The notes under the pieces: model-generated
Told to the model about the DNA's origin: nothing
Databases searched by the model: none
What the model saw: the letters and a program-made list of their open reading frames with translations, nothing else
Origin: an uncultured Oscillospiraceae bacterium
GTDB lineage: Bacteria; Bacillota; Clostridia; Oscillospirales; Oscillospiraceae
Assembly (NCBI GenBank): GCA_934623545.1
Contig: CAKTVN010000038.1
Location: forward strand, 1 to 11,009
Length of the DNA: 11,009 bases
Direction of reading: 5' to 3'
In this document: piece by piece, positions 1 to 6,819 of the stretch
Numbering within the stretch: the first letter of the stretch is position 1
Layout: each line of letters starts with the position of its first letter
Made by a program: the position numbers and the translations under genes

Positions 1-66
1 GACGAGGCTCGAACTCGCTACCTCCACCTTGGCAAGGTGGCGCTCTACCGGATGAGCTACACCCGC
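1..66 (-). tRNA. tRNA-Gly (anticodon GCC), 3' end truncated by window edge
   Basis: Read on the minus strand from 66, the acceptor strand GCGGGTG is followed by TA, a D-stem GCTC/GAGC, an anticodon stem CCACC/GGTGG enclosing the loop TTGCCAA (anticodon GCC, glycine), and a T-arm GCGAG-TTCGAGC-CTCGT. Only the last bases of the 3' acceptor strand and the discriminator lie outside the window. The loop sequences and stem lengths fit a canonical bacterial elongator tRNA. It lies downstream of, and on the same strand as, the lipoprotein gene, but has its own promoter. Confidence 0.95.
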
Positions 67-84
67 ATCTCAAATGCGAGTGTT

Positions 85-112
85 ATTATAGCAGAAATCC
101 GGTAAAAGTCAA
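85..112 (-). promoter_or_regulatory. Promoter of the tRNA-Gly gene
   Basis: On the minus strand TTGACT (107-112) is separated by 16 nt from a perfect TATAAT (85-90). Transcription would start near 77-79, giving a leader of about 10-12 nt before the mature tRNA 5' end at 66. The -35 begins only 14 nt after the stop codon of the lipoprotein gene. No convincing terminator separates the two genes, so read-through may add to tRNA expression. Confidence 0.85.
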
Positions 113-126
113 GCGCAATTTTTCTT

Positions 127-1386
127 TTATCGCGAATTTTGCGGAAGGCTTTCCTCCGTCGTCTCCTCCGGCGCAGGCGTCTCCGGCTCCGGCTCCTCGC
201 CGGAGGGCTCCTGCGGCGTCTCTTCCTCTGGCAAATGCTCCTCCGGGTCGACCGGCAGCGACCCGCTGCCTTCTTCCGGCGGAAGCTCCTCCGCCGGAGG
301 CTCCGGCTCCGCATGGATACAGGCGGGATACTGCGACGCATCCCAGTAATAATCCTCCATCTCCGCGTCGCTGCGCGTATGCAGCACGCCGTCGCCCAGC
401 AGATCGCGGAAGGTATCGACGTGGCTGTACTCTCCGTCCAGACAGACGATGTTCCACCAGTGCTCCGCGCCCTGATACAGCCCCGAAACCGTTACGCACT
501 CCAGCCCGACCTCGTCGCACAGCAGCTGCCAGCTCTGCGCCGCGCTCTTGCTTGTCGTGAGCCCGTCGCACAGATGCGAATAGACTGGCGTCTTTGTGCT
601 CCGCTCCTGATAGCTGAAGCGCTCCATCAGATAGGTGAACAGCAGCTCCGCCTTTTCGTATCCGGTGTCGCGGTAGCGCACATAGACCGACGCAGCCTGC
701 AAACTGTCCTGCACCGCCTCCGCCATCTCGCGCAGCGTCTTTTCCGCATAGGGATACTGGAAGGTCATTTCAACAATGCGCGGCGAGCCGCTTTCCGGAT
801 ACACCATGCAGCGTACCTCCGGCATCGTCATGAGCCGCCCCGGATTCTGATCGTAATACGCCTGTGCTTCCGCCTCAAAGTCGACCGGAAGCGCGTAGTT
901 CATATACATGACGAGCTGGTCGTCGTAGCGATCCATCGCGCGCCGGATGAGGCTTCTTGCGTCCGCCGAGCCGGTGACCATCTGCACCTGCTCCGGCGAG
1001 ACCACGCCCTCACGGAAGGTGATATCCACCCCGATCTCATAATAGGACACGATCAGCGAGCAGCTGTGCGTCATATAATCGACCATGTACGCGCCGTAGG
1101 GATCCTCACGCGCGACCTGATACGCAGCCGCCGAAAGGTCCTCCTCCACGTCGCCGCCCTCATAGCTCTGCACACGGATGACGCCGTGCTCCACGCGCCC
1201 CTTGACAAAGCTGAGGATGGCGCTCTTCAAGCTCTGAAAGTCGTTTGCGGAGAGAACGTCGGCGTTCTCCTCTACCGTCCCTGAGGCGTTATACTCGCTC
1301 ACGCGCACATAGTCCGAGGGAATCAGCGCGCTGCACGCGCTGAGCAGCAGGCACAGCGCCAGCGCTGCATAAATCAGCCGTCTCAT
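127..1386 (-). CDS. Lipoprotein with a cysteine-less transglutaminase-like domain and acidic Pro/Glu tail
   Basis: A 419-residue predicted lipoprotein. Residues 4-17 form a hydrophobic signal peptide ending in the lipobox LSAC, so the mature protein should start at lipidated Cys18 outside the membrane. Residues about 245-325 resemble a transglutaminase/papain-like core: a helix around SAAQSWQLLCDEVGLEC, then EHWWN (His309) and a strand ending YSHVD (Asp324), which match the His and Asp of the Cys-His-Asp triad. Where the family has Cys at the start of the helix (C-x-G-Y-A) this protein reads T-S-K-S-A (Thr278 region), so it probably lacks catalysis and may bind peptide or peptidoglycan instead. 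Residues 359-415 are a low-complexity Pro/Glu-rich tail. The start has an AAAGGAG ribosome site 7 nt upstream. It lies 24 nt after yitT in the same direction. The lipoprotein assignment is firm; the domain call is inferred from motifs. Confidence 0.85.
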   Translation of the reverse strand: MRRLIYAALALCLLLSACSALIPSDYVRVSEYNASGTVEENADVLSANDFQSLKSAILSFVKGRVEHGVIRVQSYEGGDVEEDLSAAAYQVAREDPYGAYMVDYMTHSCSLIVSYYEIGVDITFREGVVSPEQVQMVTGSADARSLIRRAMDRYDDQLVMYMNYALPVDFEAEAQAYYDQNPGRLMTMPEVRCMVYPESGSPRIVEMTFQYPYAEKTLREMAEAVQDSLQAASVYVRYRDTGYEKAELLFTYLMERFSYQERSTKTPVYSHLCDGLTTSKSAAQSWQLLCDEVGLECVTVSGLYQGAEHWWNIVCLDGEYSHVDTFRDLLGDGVLHTRSDAEMEDYYWDASQYPACIHAEPEPPAEELPPEEGSGSLPVDPEEHLPEEETPQEPSGEEPEPETPAPEETTEESLPQNSR

Positions 1387-1410
1387 ATCCCCTCTCCTTT
1401 CCGCTCCCGC

Positions 1411-2277
1411 TCAGAGCGAGTCCGAATAGCGCATAAAGCCTTCGCCGAGCACCTGATGCGCGTCCTGCAAAATGAGGAACGCGCTCGGGTCGATCTGGCT
1501 GACGATGTCCTTGAGCTCCGTCACCTGACGGCGGCGGATGGCGCACATGATGACCTGGCGGCTGGCGCCGTGATAGGCTCCGTGCGCCTCGAGAAGCGTC
1601 GCGCCGCGGTCGAGCTTCAGCGCGATCTCCTGTACGATCTCGCTGTAGCGGTCCGAAATGATGAGCGCGACCGAGGAATAGTCCAGCCCATAGATCACGC
1701 CGTCCATCACAACGGAATAGACGTACAGCGGCACCGCCGAATACAGCGCCTTGCTGATGTCGTGGAACACCACACCGGTCAGCGCCACAATGACGATGTC
1801 AATGATGAGCATGAGCCGACTCAGCTTCAGCCGCCGGAATTTCTTGCGCAGCAGCTTTGCGATGATGTCCGACCCGCCCGTCGACGCACCCGCGAGGAAC
1901 ACCATCCCAAGCCCGACGCCGGTGAGAATGCCGCCGTAGAGCGCGCCCAGCATGATGTCCGTCTTCGGCACCGGTATGACGGTGAACAGGTCGATGAACA
2001 GTGAGGTCAGCGCAGTCCCGAGCAGCGAGCCGAGGAAAAAGCGCCTGCCAAGCTCCTTATAGCCGATCAGAAAGAGCAGAATGTTGATCATTGCCGAAAT
2101 CACGCCGATGGAGCCAAAGCCCAGCAGCTCGCGCAAAATCATCGCAAAGCCGCTGATGCCGCCGACGTTGATCTGGTTCGGGTCCAGAAAGAGGTCAAAG
2201 CCAAGTGCAAACGCCGCGCAGCCCAGCACGATCATGCCGAGATTCCGCAGCTCCTTCCAGATGTTCTCGCGTTTCAA
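1411..2277 (-). CDS. YitT family membrane protein (DUF161 + DUF2179)
   Basis: An integral membrane protein of 288 residues. From a hypothetical GTG at 2283 (residue 1), hydrophobic segments lie at about 15-33, 57-74, 82-104, 109-133, 155-172 and 182-200. The family hallmark GASTGGSDIIAKLL is at 132-145. The C-terminal cytosolic DUF2179 region (about 225-283) carries the RGATLLEAHGAYHG and IDPSAFLILQDAHQVLGEGF signatures. Family members in Firmicutes have about this length and no established substrate; transport roles have been proposed only by inference. Start choice: the ribosome site GGAGG directly abuts the GTG at 2283, which is too close for use, but sits 7 nt from an in-frame TTG at 2277, so TTG is preferred. 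It follows parC after a 67-73 nt gap that holds a possible promoter, and precedes the lipoprotein gene by 24 nt. Confidence 0.92.
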   Translation of the reverse strand: MKRENIWKELRNLGMIVLGCAAFALGFDLFLDPNQINVGGISGFAMILRELLGFGSIGVISAMINILLFLIGYKELGRRFFLGSLLGTALTSLFIDLFTVIPVPKTDIMLGALYGGILTGVGLGMVFLAGASTGGSDIIAKLLRKKFRRLKLSRLMLIIDIVIVALTGVVFHDISKALYSAVPLYVYSVVMDGVIYGLDYSSVALIISDRYSEIVQEIALKLDRGATLLEAHGAYHGASRQVIMCAIRRRQVTELKDIVSQIDPSAFLILQDAHQVLGEGFMRYSDSL

Positions 2278-2288
2278 GCGCACTCCTC
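2275..2288 (-). promoter_or_regulatory. Ribosome binding site that decides the yitT start
   Basis: On the minus strand the sequence reads TGGAGGAGTGCGCTTG. GGAGG lies immediately before GTG (2281-2283) but 7 nt before TTG (2275-2277). The spacing favours TTG initiation, which removes two residues from the longest reading. Confidence 0.55.
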
Positions 2289-2301
2289 CAATTTTTGTCG
2301 T

Positions 2302-2333
2302 ATTATATTTGCCGCGCGCGACCGCGCGGTCAA
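2302..2333 (-). promoter_or_regulatory. Possible yitT promoter with a long spacer and a 12-bp palindrome
   Basis: On the minus strand there is a perfect TATAAT at 2302-2307, about 10 nt upstream of the yitT ribosome site region, and a TTGACC at 2328-2333. The spacer is 20 nt, longer than the usual 16-18. A perfect palindrome GACCGCGCGGTC (2320-2331) overlaps the -35 and the start of the spacer. Long-spacer promoters with dyads are typical of MerR-type control, but that is inference only. It would let yitT and the lipoprotein gene be expressed independently of the topoisomerase genes. Confidence 0.4.
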
Positions 2334-2350
2334 TTCTTTACAGCTCTGTC

Positions 2351-4585
2351 TCAGAGCTCCATCGTAAGCTGCTTTTCCTCGCTGTCCTCCTCGCGCAGCA
2401 GCGCGCCTGCCGCCGGAAGCGTCCGCGTGCGGTAGCGCGCCTCGTTCGTGATGCCCGCCTGCTCCAGCGGGACAGCGCGCGTCAGGACCGCCTTCTTTTT
2501 CAGCGACATGACCGCGACGCCCTGCGTCGCGCGCGTCGTCTTGACGGCGATCTGCGCCGTCGAGAAGATGAGGCAGCGCCCGTCCGAGGCGTACAGCGCG
2601 ATCTGCGCGTCCTCAGGAAGCGGCAGGATCGCCTTGATCGGGCTCTTGTCGGAATACGCGCCCGTCAGCCGTTTGCGGTTCGTCTTGGTCTCATAGCCCG
2701 CAAGCGCGACCTTCGCCGCCTTGCCGTTTTCAAACACAAACAGGACGCTTCCCTGATTATTTCCGGGCAGGATCGCCGTCAGGAATCTCTCGCCCTCGTC
2801 GAAGCCAAGCTTGCCCGCGAGATAATCGCCCAGCACAGACGCCTTCGAGTCCTCAAAATCGGACAGGCGGCATTTGTAAACCTGACACTTGTCCGTGAAG
2901 ACCAGAAGCTCCTGATTGTTGCTGGTCTCCTGCATCAGAAGCAGGCTGTCGCCCTCCTTGAACTTCTGCTCGCCGGACATCCGCAGCGACTGCGGCGTGA
3001 TCTTCTTGAAATAGCCCTCGCGTGAAACGAAGATCGTCACGGGATAGTCCGGGACCTCCGGCTCGTCGGGCAGCTGCGTCTCGTGGTCATACACGAGCGT
3101 CGTTCTGCGCTCCTTGCCGTACTTGTCCGCGACCGCCTTGAGCTCGTCCACGATGATGTTCCGGAGCTTCCGGTCGCTCTTGAGAATTTCCTCGAGCTCG
3201 GCGATCTCCTTTTCAAGATCGCTGGTCTCCTCCAGTTTTTTAAGAATGTATTCCTTGTTGATGTTGCGCAGCTTGATCTCCGCAACGAAATTCGCCTGAA
3301 TTTCGTCGATGCCGAAGCCGATCATCAGATTCGGGACGACCTCGGCATCCAGCTCCGTCTCGCGGATGATGGCGATCGCCTTGTCAATGTCCAGCAGGAT
3401 CCTTCCGAGACCCTTGAGCAGATGCAGCCGGTCGCGCTTTTTCTGGAGATTGAAGAACACGCGCCGCCGCACGCACTCCGTGCGCCACGCCGTCCACTCG
3501 GACAGGATCTCCCGCACGCCCAGCACGCGCGGCATTCCTGCGATCAGGATGTTGAAATTGCAGCCGAACGTGTCCTGAAGCGTCGTCGTCTTAAACAGCT
3601 TCTGCATCAGCTTTTCCGGCTCCGCGCCGCGCTTGAGATCGATCGTGAGCTTGAGACCGTTGAGGTCCGTCTCGTCGCGCATATCGGCGATCTCACGAAT
3701 CTTGCCGGCTTTGATGAGCTCCGCGACCTTGTCCATGATGATCTCCGTCGCCGTCGTGTATGGGATCTCATAGATCTCGATCATATTGCCTTCCTTCACA
3801 TAGCGCCACTTGGCGCGGATGCGGAAGGTGCCGCGTCCGGTGCTGTAGATCTGCATCATCTCCGCTGCGTCATAGAGAATTTCGCCGCCGGTCGGAAAAT
3901 CCGGCGCAGGGAGGGTGTCGAGCAGATCTGCGTCCGGGTCGCGGATGAGCGCCGCCGCGGTATTGCAGACCTCGCGGAGGTTGAACGAGCAGATATTGGA
4001 CGCCATACCGACGGCAATGCCCATGTTTGCCGAGACCAGCACATTCGGGAAGGTCGTCGGCAGCAGCGTCGGCTCCTTGGTCGAAGCATCATAGTTGTCC
4101 ACAAAATCGACCGTATCGGAATCGATGTCACGGAACAGCTCCTGACAGATCGGCTCCAGCTTTGCCTCGGTGTAACGCGACGCGGCATACGCCATATCGC
4201 GCGAATAGACCTTGCCGAAGTTGCCCTTCGAGTCCACGAACGGATGCAGCAGCGACTCGTTGCCGCGCGCAAGGCGCACCATCGTCTCATAGATCGCCTG
4301 ATCGCCGTGCGGATTGAGGCGCATCGTCTGCCCGACGATGTTCGCTGATTTTGTTCTGGGCTTCGTCAGAAGCCCCATCTCATACATTGTATACAGAAGC
4401 TTCCGGTGCGAGGGTTTGAAGCCGTCGATCTCCGGAATGGCACGCGAGACGATGACCGACATCGCGTAGGGCATATAGTTTGTTTCCAGCGTCTGGCAGA
4501 TCGGCTGTTCGACCGTTGCGCCGTGCAGCCCCTGCACCTTCGGGTCGATCCACTTTTTCGCTTCCGGTTCTTTTTTCTTAGCCAT
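2351..4585 (-). CDS. parC: Type II topoisomerase subunit A (ParC/GyrA family, topoisomerase IV-like)
   Basis: DNA-breaking and rejoining subunit, 744 residues, cytoplasmic, acting with the neighbouring ATPase subunit. The winged-helix domain holds GFKPSHRKLLYTM (55-67), HGDQAIYETMVRLARG (93-108) and the catalytic tyrosine in AASRYTEAKL (Tyr138). A long coiled-coil region follows at about 365-490, rich in Lys/Glu/Leu. The C-terminal part (about 515-705) consists of beta-pinwheel-like repeats but shows no GyrA-box (QRRGGKG-like) motif, which argues for a decatenase/topoisomerase IV role rather than a supercoiling gyrase. The position equivalent to E. coli GyrA Ser83 is Gln96 and Asp87 is Glu100. 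The start has AAGGA 8 nt upstream. It follows the B subunit by 21 nt, so the two are probably cotranscribed. The family is certain; the parC rather than gyrA label is likely but not proven. Confidence 0.92.
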   Translation of the reverse strand: MAKKKEPEAKKWIDPKVQGLHGATVEQPICQTLETNYMPYAMSVIVSRAIPEIDGFKPSHRKLLYTMYEMGLLTKPRTKSANIVGQTMRLNPHGDQAIYETMVRLARGNESLLHPFVDSKGNFGKVYSRDMAYAASRYTEAKLEPICQELFRDIDSDTVDFVDNYDASTKEPTLLPTTFPNVLVSANMGIAVGMASNICSFNLREVCNTAAALIRDPDADLLDTLPAPDFPTGGEILYDAAEMMQIYSTGRGTFRIRAKWRYVKEGNMIEIYEIPYTTATEIIMDKVAELIKAGKIREIADMRDETDLNGLKLTIDLKRGAEPEKLMQKLFKTTTLQDTFGCNFNILIAGMPRVLGVREILSEWTAWRTECVRRRVFFNLQKKRDRLHLLKGLGRILLDIDKAIAIIRETELDAEVVPNLMIGFGIDEIQANFVAEIKLRNINKEYILKKLEETSDLEKEIAELEEILKSDRKLRNIIVDELKAVADKYGKERRTTLVYDHETQLPDEPEVPDYPVTIFVSREGYFKKITPQSLRMSGEQKFKEGDSLLLMQETSNNQELLVFTDKCQVYKCRLSDFEDSKASVLGDYLAGKLGFDEGERFLTAILPGNNQGSVLFVFENGKAAKVALAGYETKTNRKRLTGAYSDKSPIKAILPLPEDAQIALYASDGRCLIFSTAQIAVKTTRATQGVAVMSLKKKAVLTRAVPLEQAGITNEARYRTRTLPAAGALLREEDSEEKQLTMEL

Positions 4586-4606
4586 TACATTCGTCCTTCA
4601 GTTCCA

Positions 4607-6592
4607 TCACGACACGTCAAGCTGGTCGAGATATTTGTAGCCGTTTTCGGCGATGTGATCCTTTCTGCCCGCGAGATTGTCGCCCAGCAGCAGATCAAAG
4701 ATCTGCATCGTGCGCTCCATATCCTCGGGCATGACCTTGATGAGGCGGCGCGTTTCGGGATTCATGGTCGTCATCCACATCATCTCCGGGTCGTTCTCGC
4801 CGAGACCCTTTGAGCGCTGGACCGAGGGCTTTTTCCCGTCCAGCTCCTTTAGGATCGCGCCCTTTTCCGCCTCGGTATAGGCAAACCACGTCTTGTCCTT
4901 GTAATTGATCTCATACAGCGGCGACTCGGCGATGTAGACATAGCCCTCCTGTATCAGCGTCGGGCACAGCCGGTAGATCATCGTCAGGATCAGGGTCCTG
5001 ATCTGATAGCCGTCCACGTCGGCATCCGTGCAGATGACGACCTTGTTCCAACGGAGGCTCCCCAGGTCGAAGGTCGACAGGTCCTTCGCCGCCTTCTTGG
5101 TCTGGACCTCGACCCCGCAGCCGAGCACACGGATGAGGTCGGTGATGATCTCTGACTTGAAGATGCGGTCATAGTCCGCCTTGAGGCAGTTGAGGATCTT
5201 TCCGCGCACCGGCATGATCCCCTGAAATTCCGCGTCACGCGAGAGCTTGACCGAGCCGAGCGCAGAGTCGCCCTCGACGATGTAGATCTCGCGCTTGGAC
5301 ACATCCTTTGTCCGGCAGTCAACGAATTTCTGCACGCGGTTGGAGATGTCCAGATTGCCTGTGAGCTTTTTCTTGATCGACACGCGCGCCTTTTCCGCCG
5401 ATTCGCGGCTGCGCTTGTTGACGAGCACCTGATCGGCGATGCGGTCGGCATCCTGCTTGTTCTCGATGAAATAGACGTGCAGGCGGCTGCGGAAAAACTC
5501 CGTCATCGCGTCCTGAACGAATCTGTTGTTGATCGCCTTTTTCGTCTGGTTCTCATACGAGGTCTGCGTCGAGAAGCAGTTCGTCACCAGCACCAGACAG
5601 TCCGCCACATCCTGGAATGTGATCTTCGATTCATTCTTGGTGTATTTCCCCGTCTGCTTGAGATAGGCGTCGATGGCATAGACAAAGGCGTTCTTCGCCG
5701 CCTTTTCCGGCGCGCCGCCGTATTCCAGCCAGGACGAGTTGTGATAATACTCGATTCGGTTGACCTTGTTGGAGAAGCAGACCGCCGCAGAAATTTTGAC
5801 CTTGTACTCGGGCTTGTCCTCGCGGTCGCGACCCTTGCGCTCTGCCTCCCAATACTGCGGCATCGTGAGCGCCTGTTCCTCAGTCAGCTCGCGCACATAG
5901 TCCAGAATGCCGTGCTCATAGCAGTAATCCGTCGTGTCGAATTTGCCCGGCGCGGTCTCGTTACGGAAGCGGAAGGTCACGCCCGCGTTGACGACCGCCT
6001 GCCGCTTGAGCGTGTCCTCAAAATACTCCTTCGGCACACGGATATCCGTAAACACGTCCAGATCGGGCAGCCAGTGGAAGGTCGAGCCGGTCTTTTTGCG
6101 GTCCGTAGGCTCCTTGCGCATCTCGCCGACCAGCTCGCCGCGCTCAAAATGGAGCGTGTACTTGAAGCCGTCGCGGCGGATGGTCGCGTCAAAATAGCGC
6201 GAGGCATACTGCGTCGCGCACGCGCCGAGTCCGTTGAGACCGAGTGAAAACTCATAATCGCCTCCGGCGTTGTTGTCATATTTGCCGCCGGCATACAGCT
6301 CGCAGAAGACGAGCTCCCAGTTATACCGCCCTTCCTTTTCGTTCCAGTCGACCGGGCAGCCGCGCCCGAAGTCCTCGACCTCGATGGAGCAGTCGGCATA
6401 GCGCGTGACGATCACCAGATCGCCGTGTCCCTCGCGCGCCTCGTCGATGGCATTGGATAAAATTTCAAATACCGCGTGCTCGCAGCCCTCCAGCCCGTCG
6501 GAGCCGAAGATGACCGCCGGACGCTTGCGTACCCGGTCCGCGCCCTTGAGCGCGGAGATGCTGTCATTTCCGTATGCTTGTTGTTTTTTCAT
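4607..6592 (-). CDS. parE: Type II topoisomerase subunit B (ParE/GyrB family, divergent clade)
   Basis: ATP-driven partner of the adjacent A subunit, 661 residues. The GHKL ATPase domain shows EILSNAIDEA (43-52; Glu43 catalytic, Asn47 Mg-binding), DFGRGCPV (74-81) and the ATP-lid sequence LNGLGA (119-124). The transducer carries the QTK loop with Lys351 (SYENQTKKAIN). The Toprim domain has EGDSALGS (Glu440) and the metal-binding DADVDG (523-528), followed by SKGLGENDPEMMW (594-606). The overall length and lack of the large proteobacterial insert fit Gram-positive ParE/GyrB. Two normally invariant stretches differ: EGDSALG replaces EGDSAGG, and DVDGYQIRT replaces DVDGSHIRT, so this is a divergent clade. 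The start is supported by GAGG 5 nt upstream and a strong promoter. It is the first gene of the minus-strand cluster. Confidence 0.92.
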   Translation of the reverse strand: MKKQQAYGNDSISALKGADRVRKRPAVIFGSDGLEGCEHAVFEILSNAIDEAREGHGDLVIVTRYADCSIEVEDFGRGCPVDWNEKEGRYNWELVFCELYAGGKYDNNAGGDYEFSLGLNGLGACATQYASRYFDATIRRDGFKYTLHFERGELVGEMRKEPTDRKKTGSTFHWLPDLDVFTDIRVPKEYFEDTLKRQAVVNAGVTFRFRNETAPGKFDTTDYCYEHGILDYVRELTEEQALTMPQYWEAERKGRDREDKPEYKVKISAAVCFSNKVNRIEYYHNSSWLEYGGAPEKAAKNAFVYAIDAYLKQTGKYTKNESKITFQDVADCLVLVTNCFSTQTSYENQTKKAINNRFVQDAMTEFFRSRLHVYFIENKQDADRIADQVLVNKRSRESAEKARVSIKKKLTGNLDISNRVQKFVDCRTKDVSKREIYIVEGDSALGSVKLSRDAEFQGIMPVRGKILNCLKADYDRIFKSEIITDLIRVLGCGVEVQTKKAAKDLSTFDLGSLRWNKVVICTDADVDGYQIRTLILTMIYRLCPTLIQEGYVYIAESPLYEINYKDKTWFAYTEAEKGAILKELDGKKPSVQRSKGLGENDPEMMWMTTMNPETRRLIKVMPEDMERTMQIFDLLLGDNLAGRKDHIAENGYKYLDQLDVS

Positions 6593-6648
6593 CGTTTCCT
6601 CACATGATTTCGTATCAGCAGTGCTTAAAAGCCCATTATATTGATATC

Positions 6649-6677
6649 AGTATACCCATTTTTTCCTCTGAAGTCAA
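6649..6677 (-). promoter_or_regulatory. Promoter of the parE-parC unit
   Basis: On the minus strand TTGACT (6672-6677) and TATACT (6649-6654) are 17 nt apart, each matching the sigma-A consensus at five of six positions. The start point would be near 6642, giving a 5' leader of about 50 nt before the ATG at 6592. A second TATAAT-like stretch on the same strand (about 6636-6641) has no clear -35. Confidence 0.8.
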
Positions 6678-6680
6678 GCT

Positions 6681-6696
6681 GACGCAGCGCTGCGTC
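6681..6696. promoter_or_regulatory. Perfect 16-bp palindrome between divergent promoters
   Basis: GACGCAGCGCTGCGTC is fully self-complementary and lies 3 nt upstream of the parE -35 box (minus strand). No T-run flanks it and no gene end is nearby, so a terminator role is unlikely. Its position suggests an operator for a dimeric regulator acting on parE, on the divergent UPF0371 operon, or both. The regulator is unknown. Confidence 0.45.
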
Positions 6697-6706
6697 CTCT
6701 TGTGAA

Positions 6707-6725
6707 AAAGCGCCGGAAAGCGCCG
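6707..6725 (+). repeat. Tandem 9-bp direct repeat AAAGCGCCG with 10-bp period
   Basis: AAAGCGCCG occurs at 6707-6715 and again at 6717-6725, one helical turn apart. Both copies lie upstream of the -35 box of the plus-strand promoter. This could be a regulator site or chance. Confidence 0.4.
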
Positions 6726-6758
6726 CAAAACTTTGTCCCATTTTCCGTAAACGTGCAG

Positions 6759-6787
6759 TTGCATTCCGACTCTTTTCGCGGTATCAT
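6759..6787 (+). promoter_or_regulatory. Promoter of the UPF0371-GH3-PspC operon
   Basis: TTGCAT (6759-6764) and TATCAT (6782-6787) are separated by 17 nt. The -10 matches consensus at five of six positions; the -35 is weaker. Transcription would begin near 6794, leaving a leader of about 26 nt with the AGAGG ribosome site (6805-6809) before the ATG at 6820. Confidence 0.65.
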
Positions 6788-6819
6788 TTAAGATGAGGAA
6801 ATTTAGAGGTGCAAGTGAA

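Noticed and set aside
139..1284. 381-codon plus-strand frame opposite the lipoprotein gene
   Set aside because: Arg/Leu-rich shadow without ribosome site or recognisable domain; the minus-strand gene has signal peptide, lipobox and ribosome site.
2342..2358. Hairpin AGCTCTG-TCT-CAGAGCT over the parC stop codon, as a terminator
   Set aside because: The 7-bp stem overlaps the stop codon and is not followed by a T-run on the minus strand, so intrinsic termination is unlikely.
3083..4348. Long open frame of 421 codons on the plus strand inside parC
   Set aside because: It is antisense to an unmistakable topoisomerase gene, has no family motifs, and its His/Arg/Leu/Asp-rich composition is typical of an antisense shadow in GC-rich DNA.
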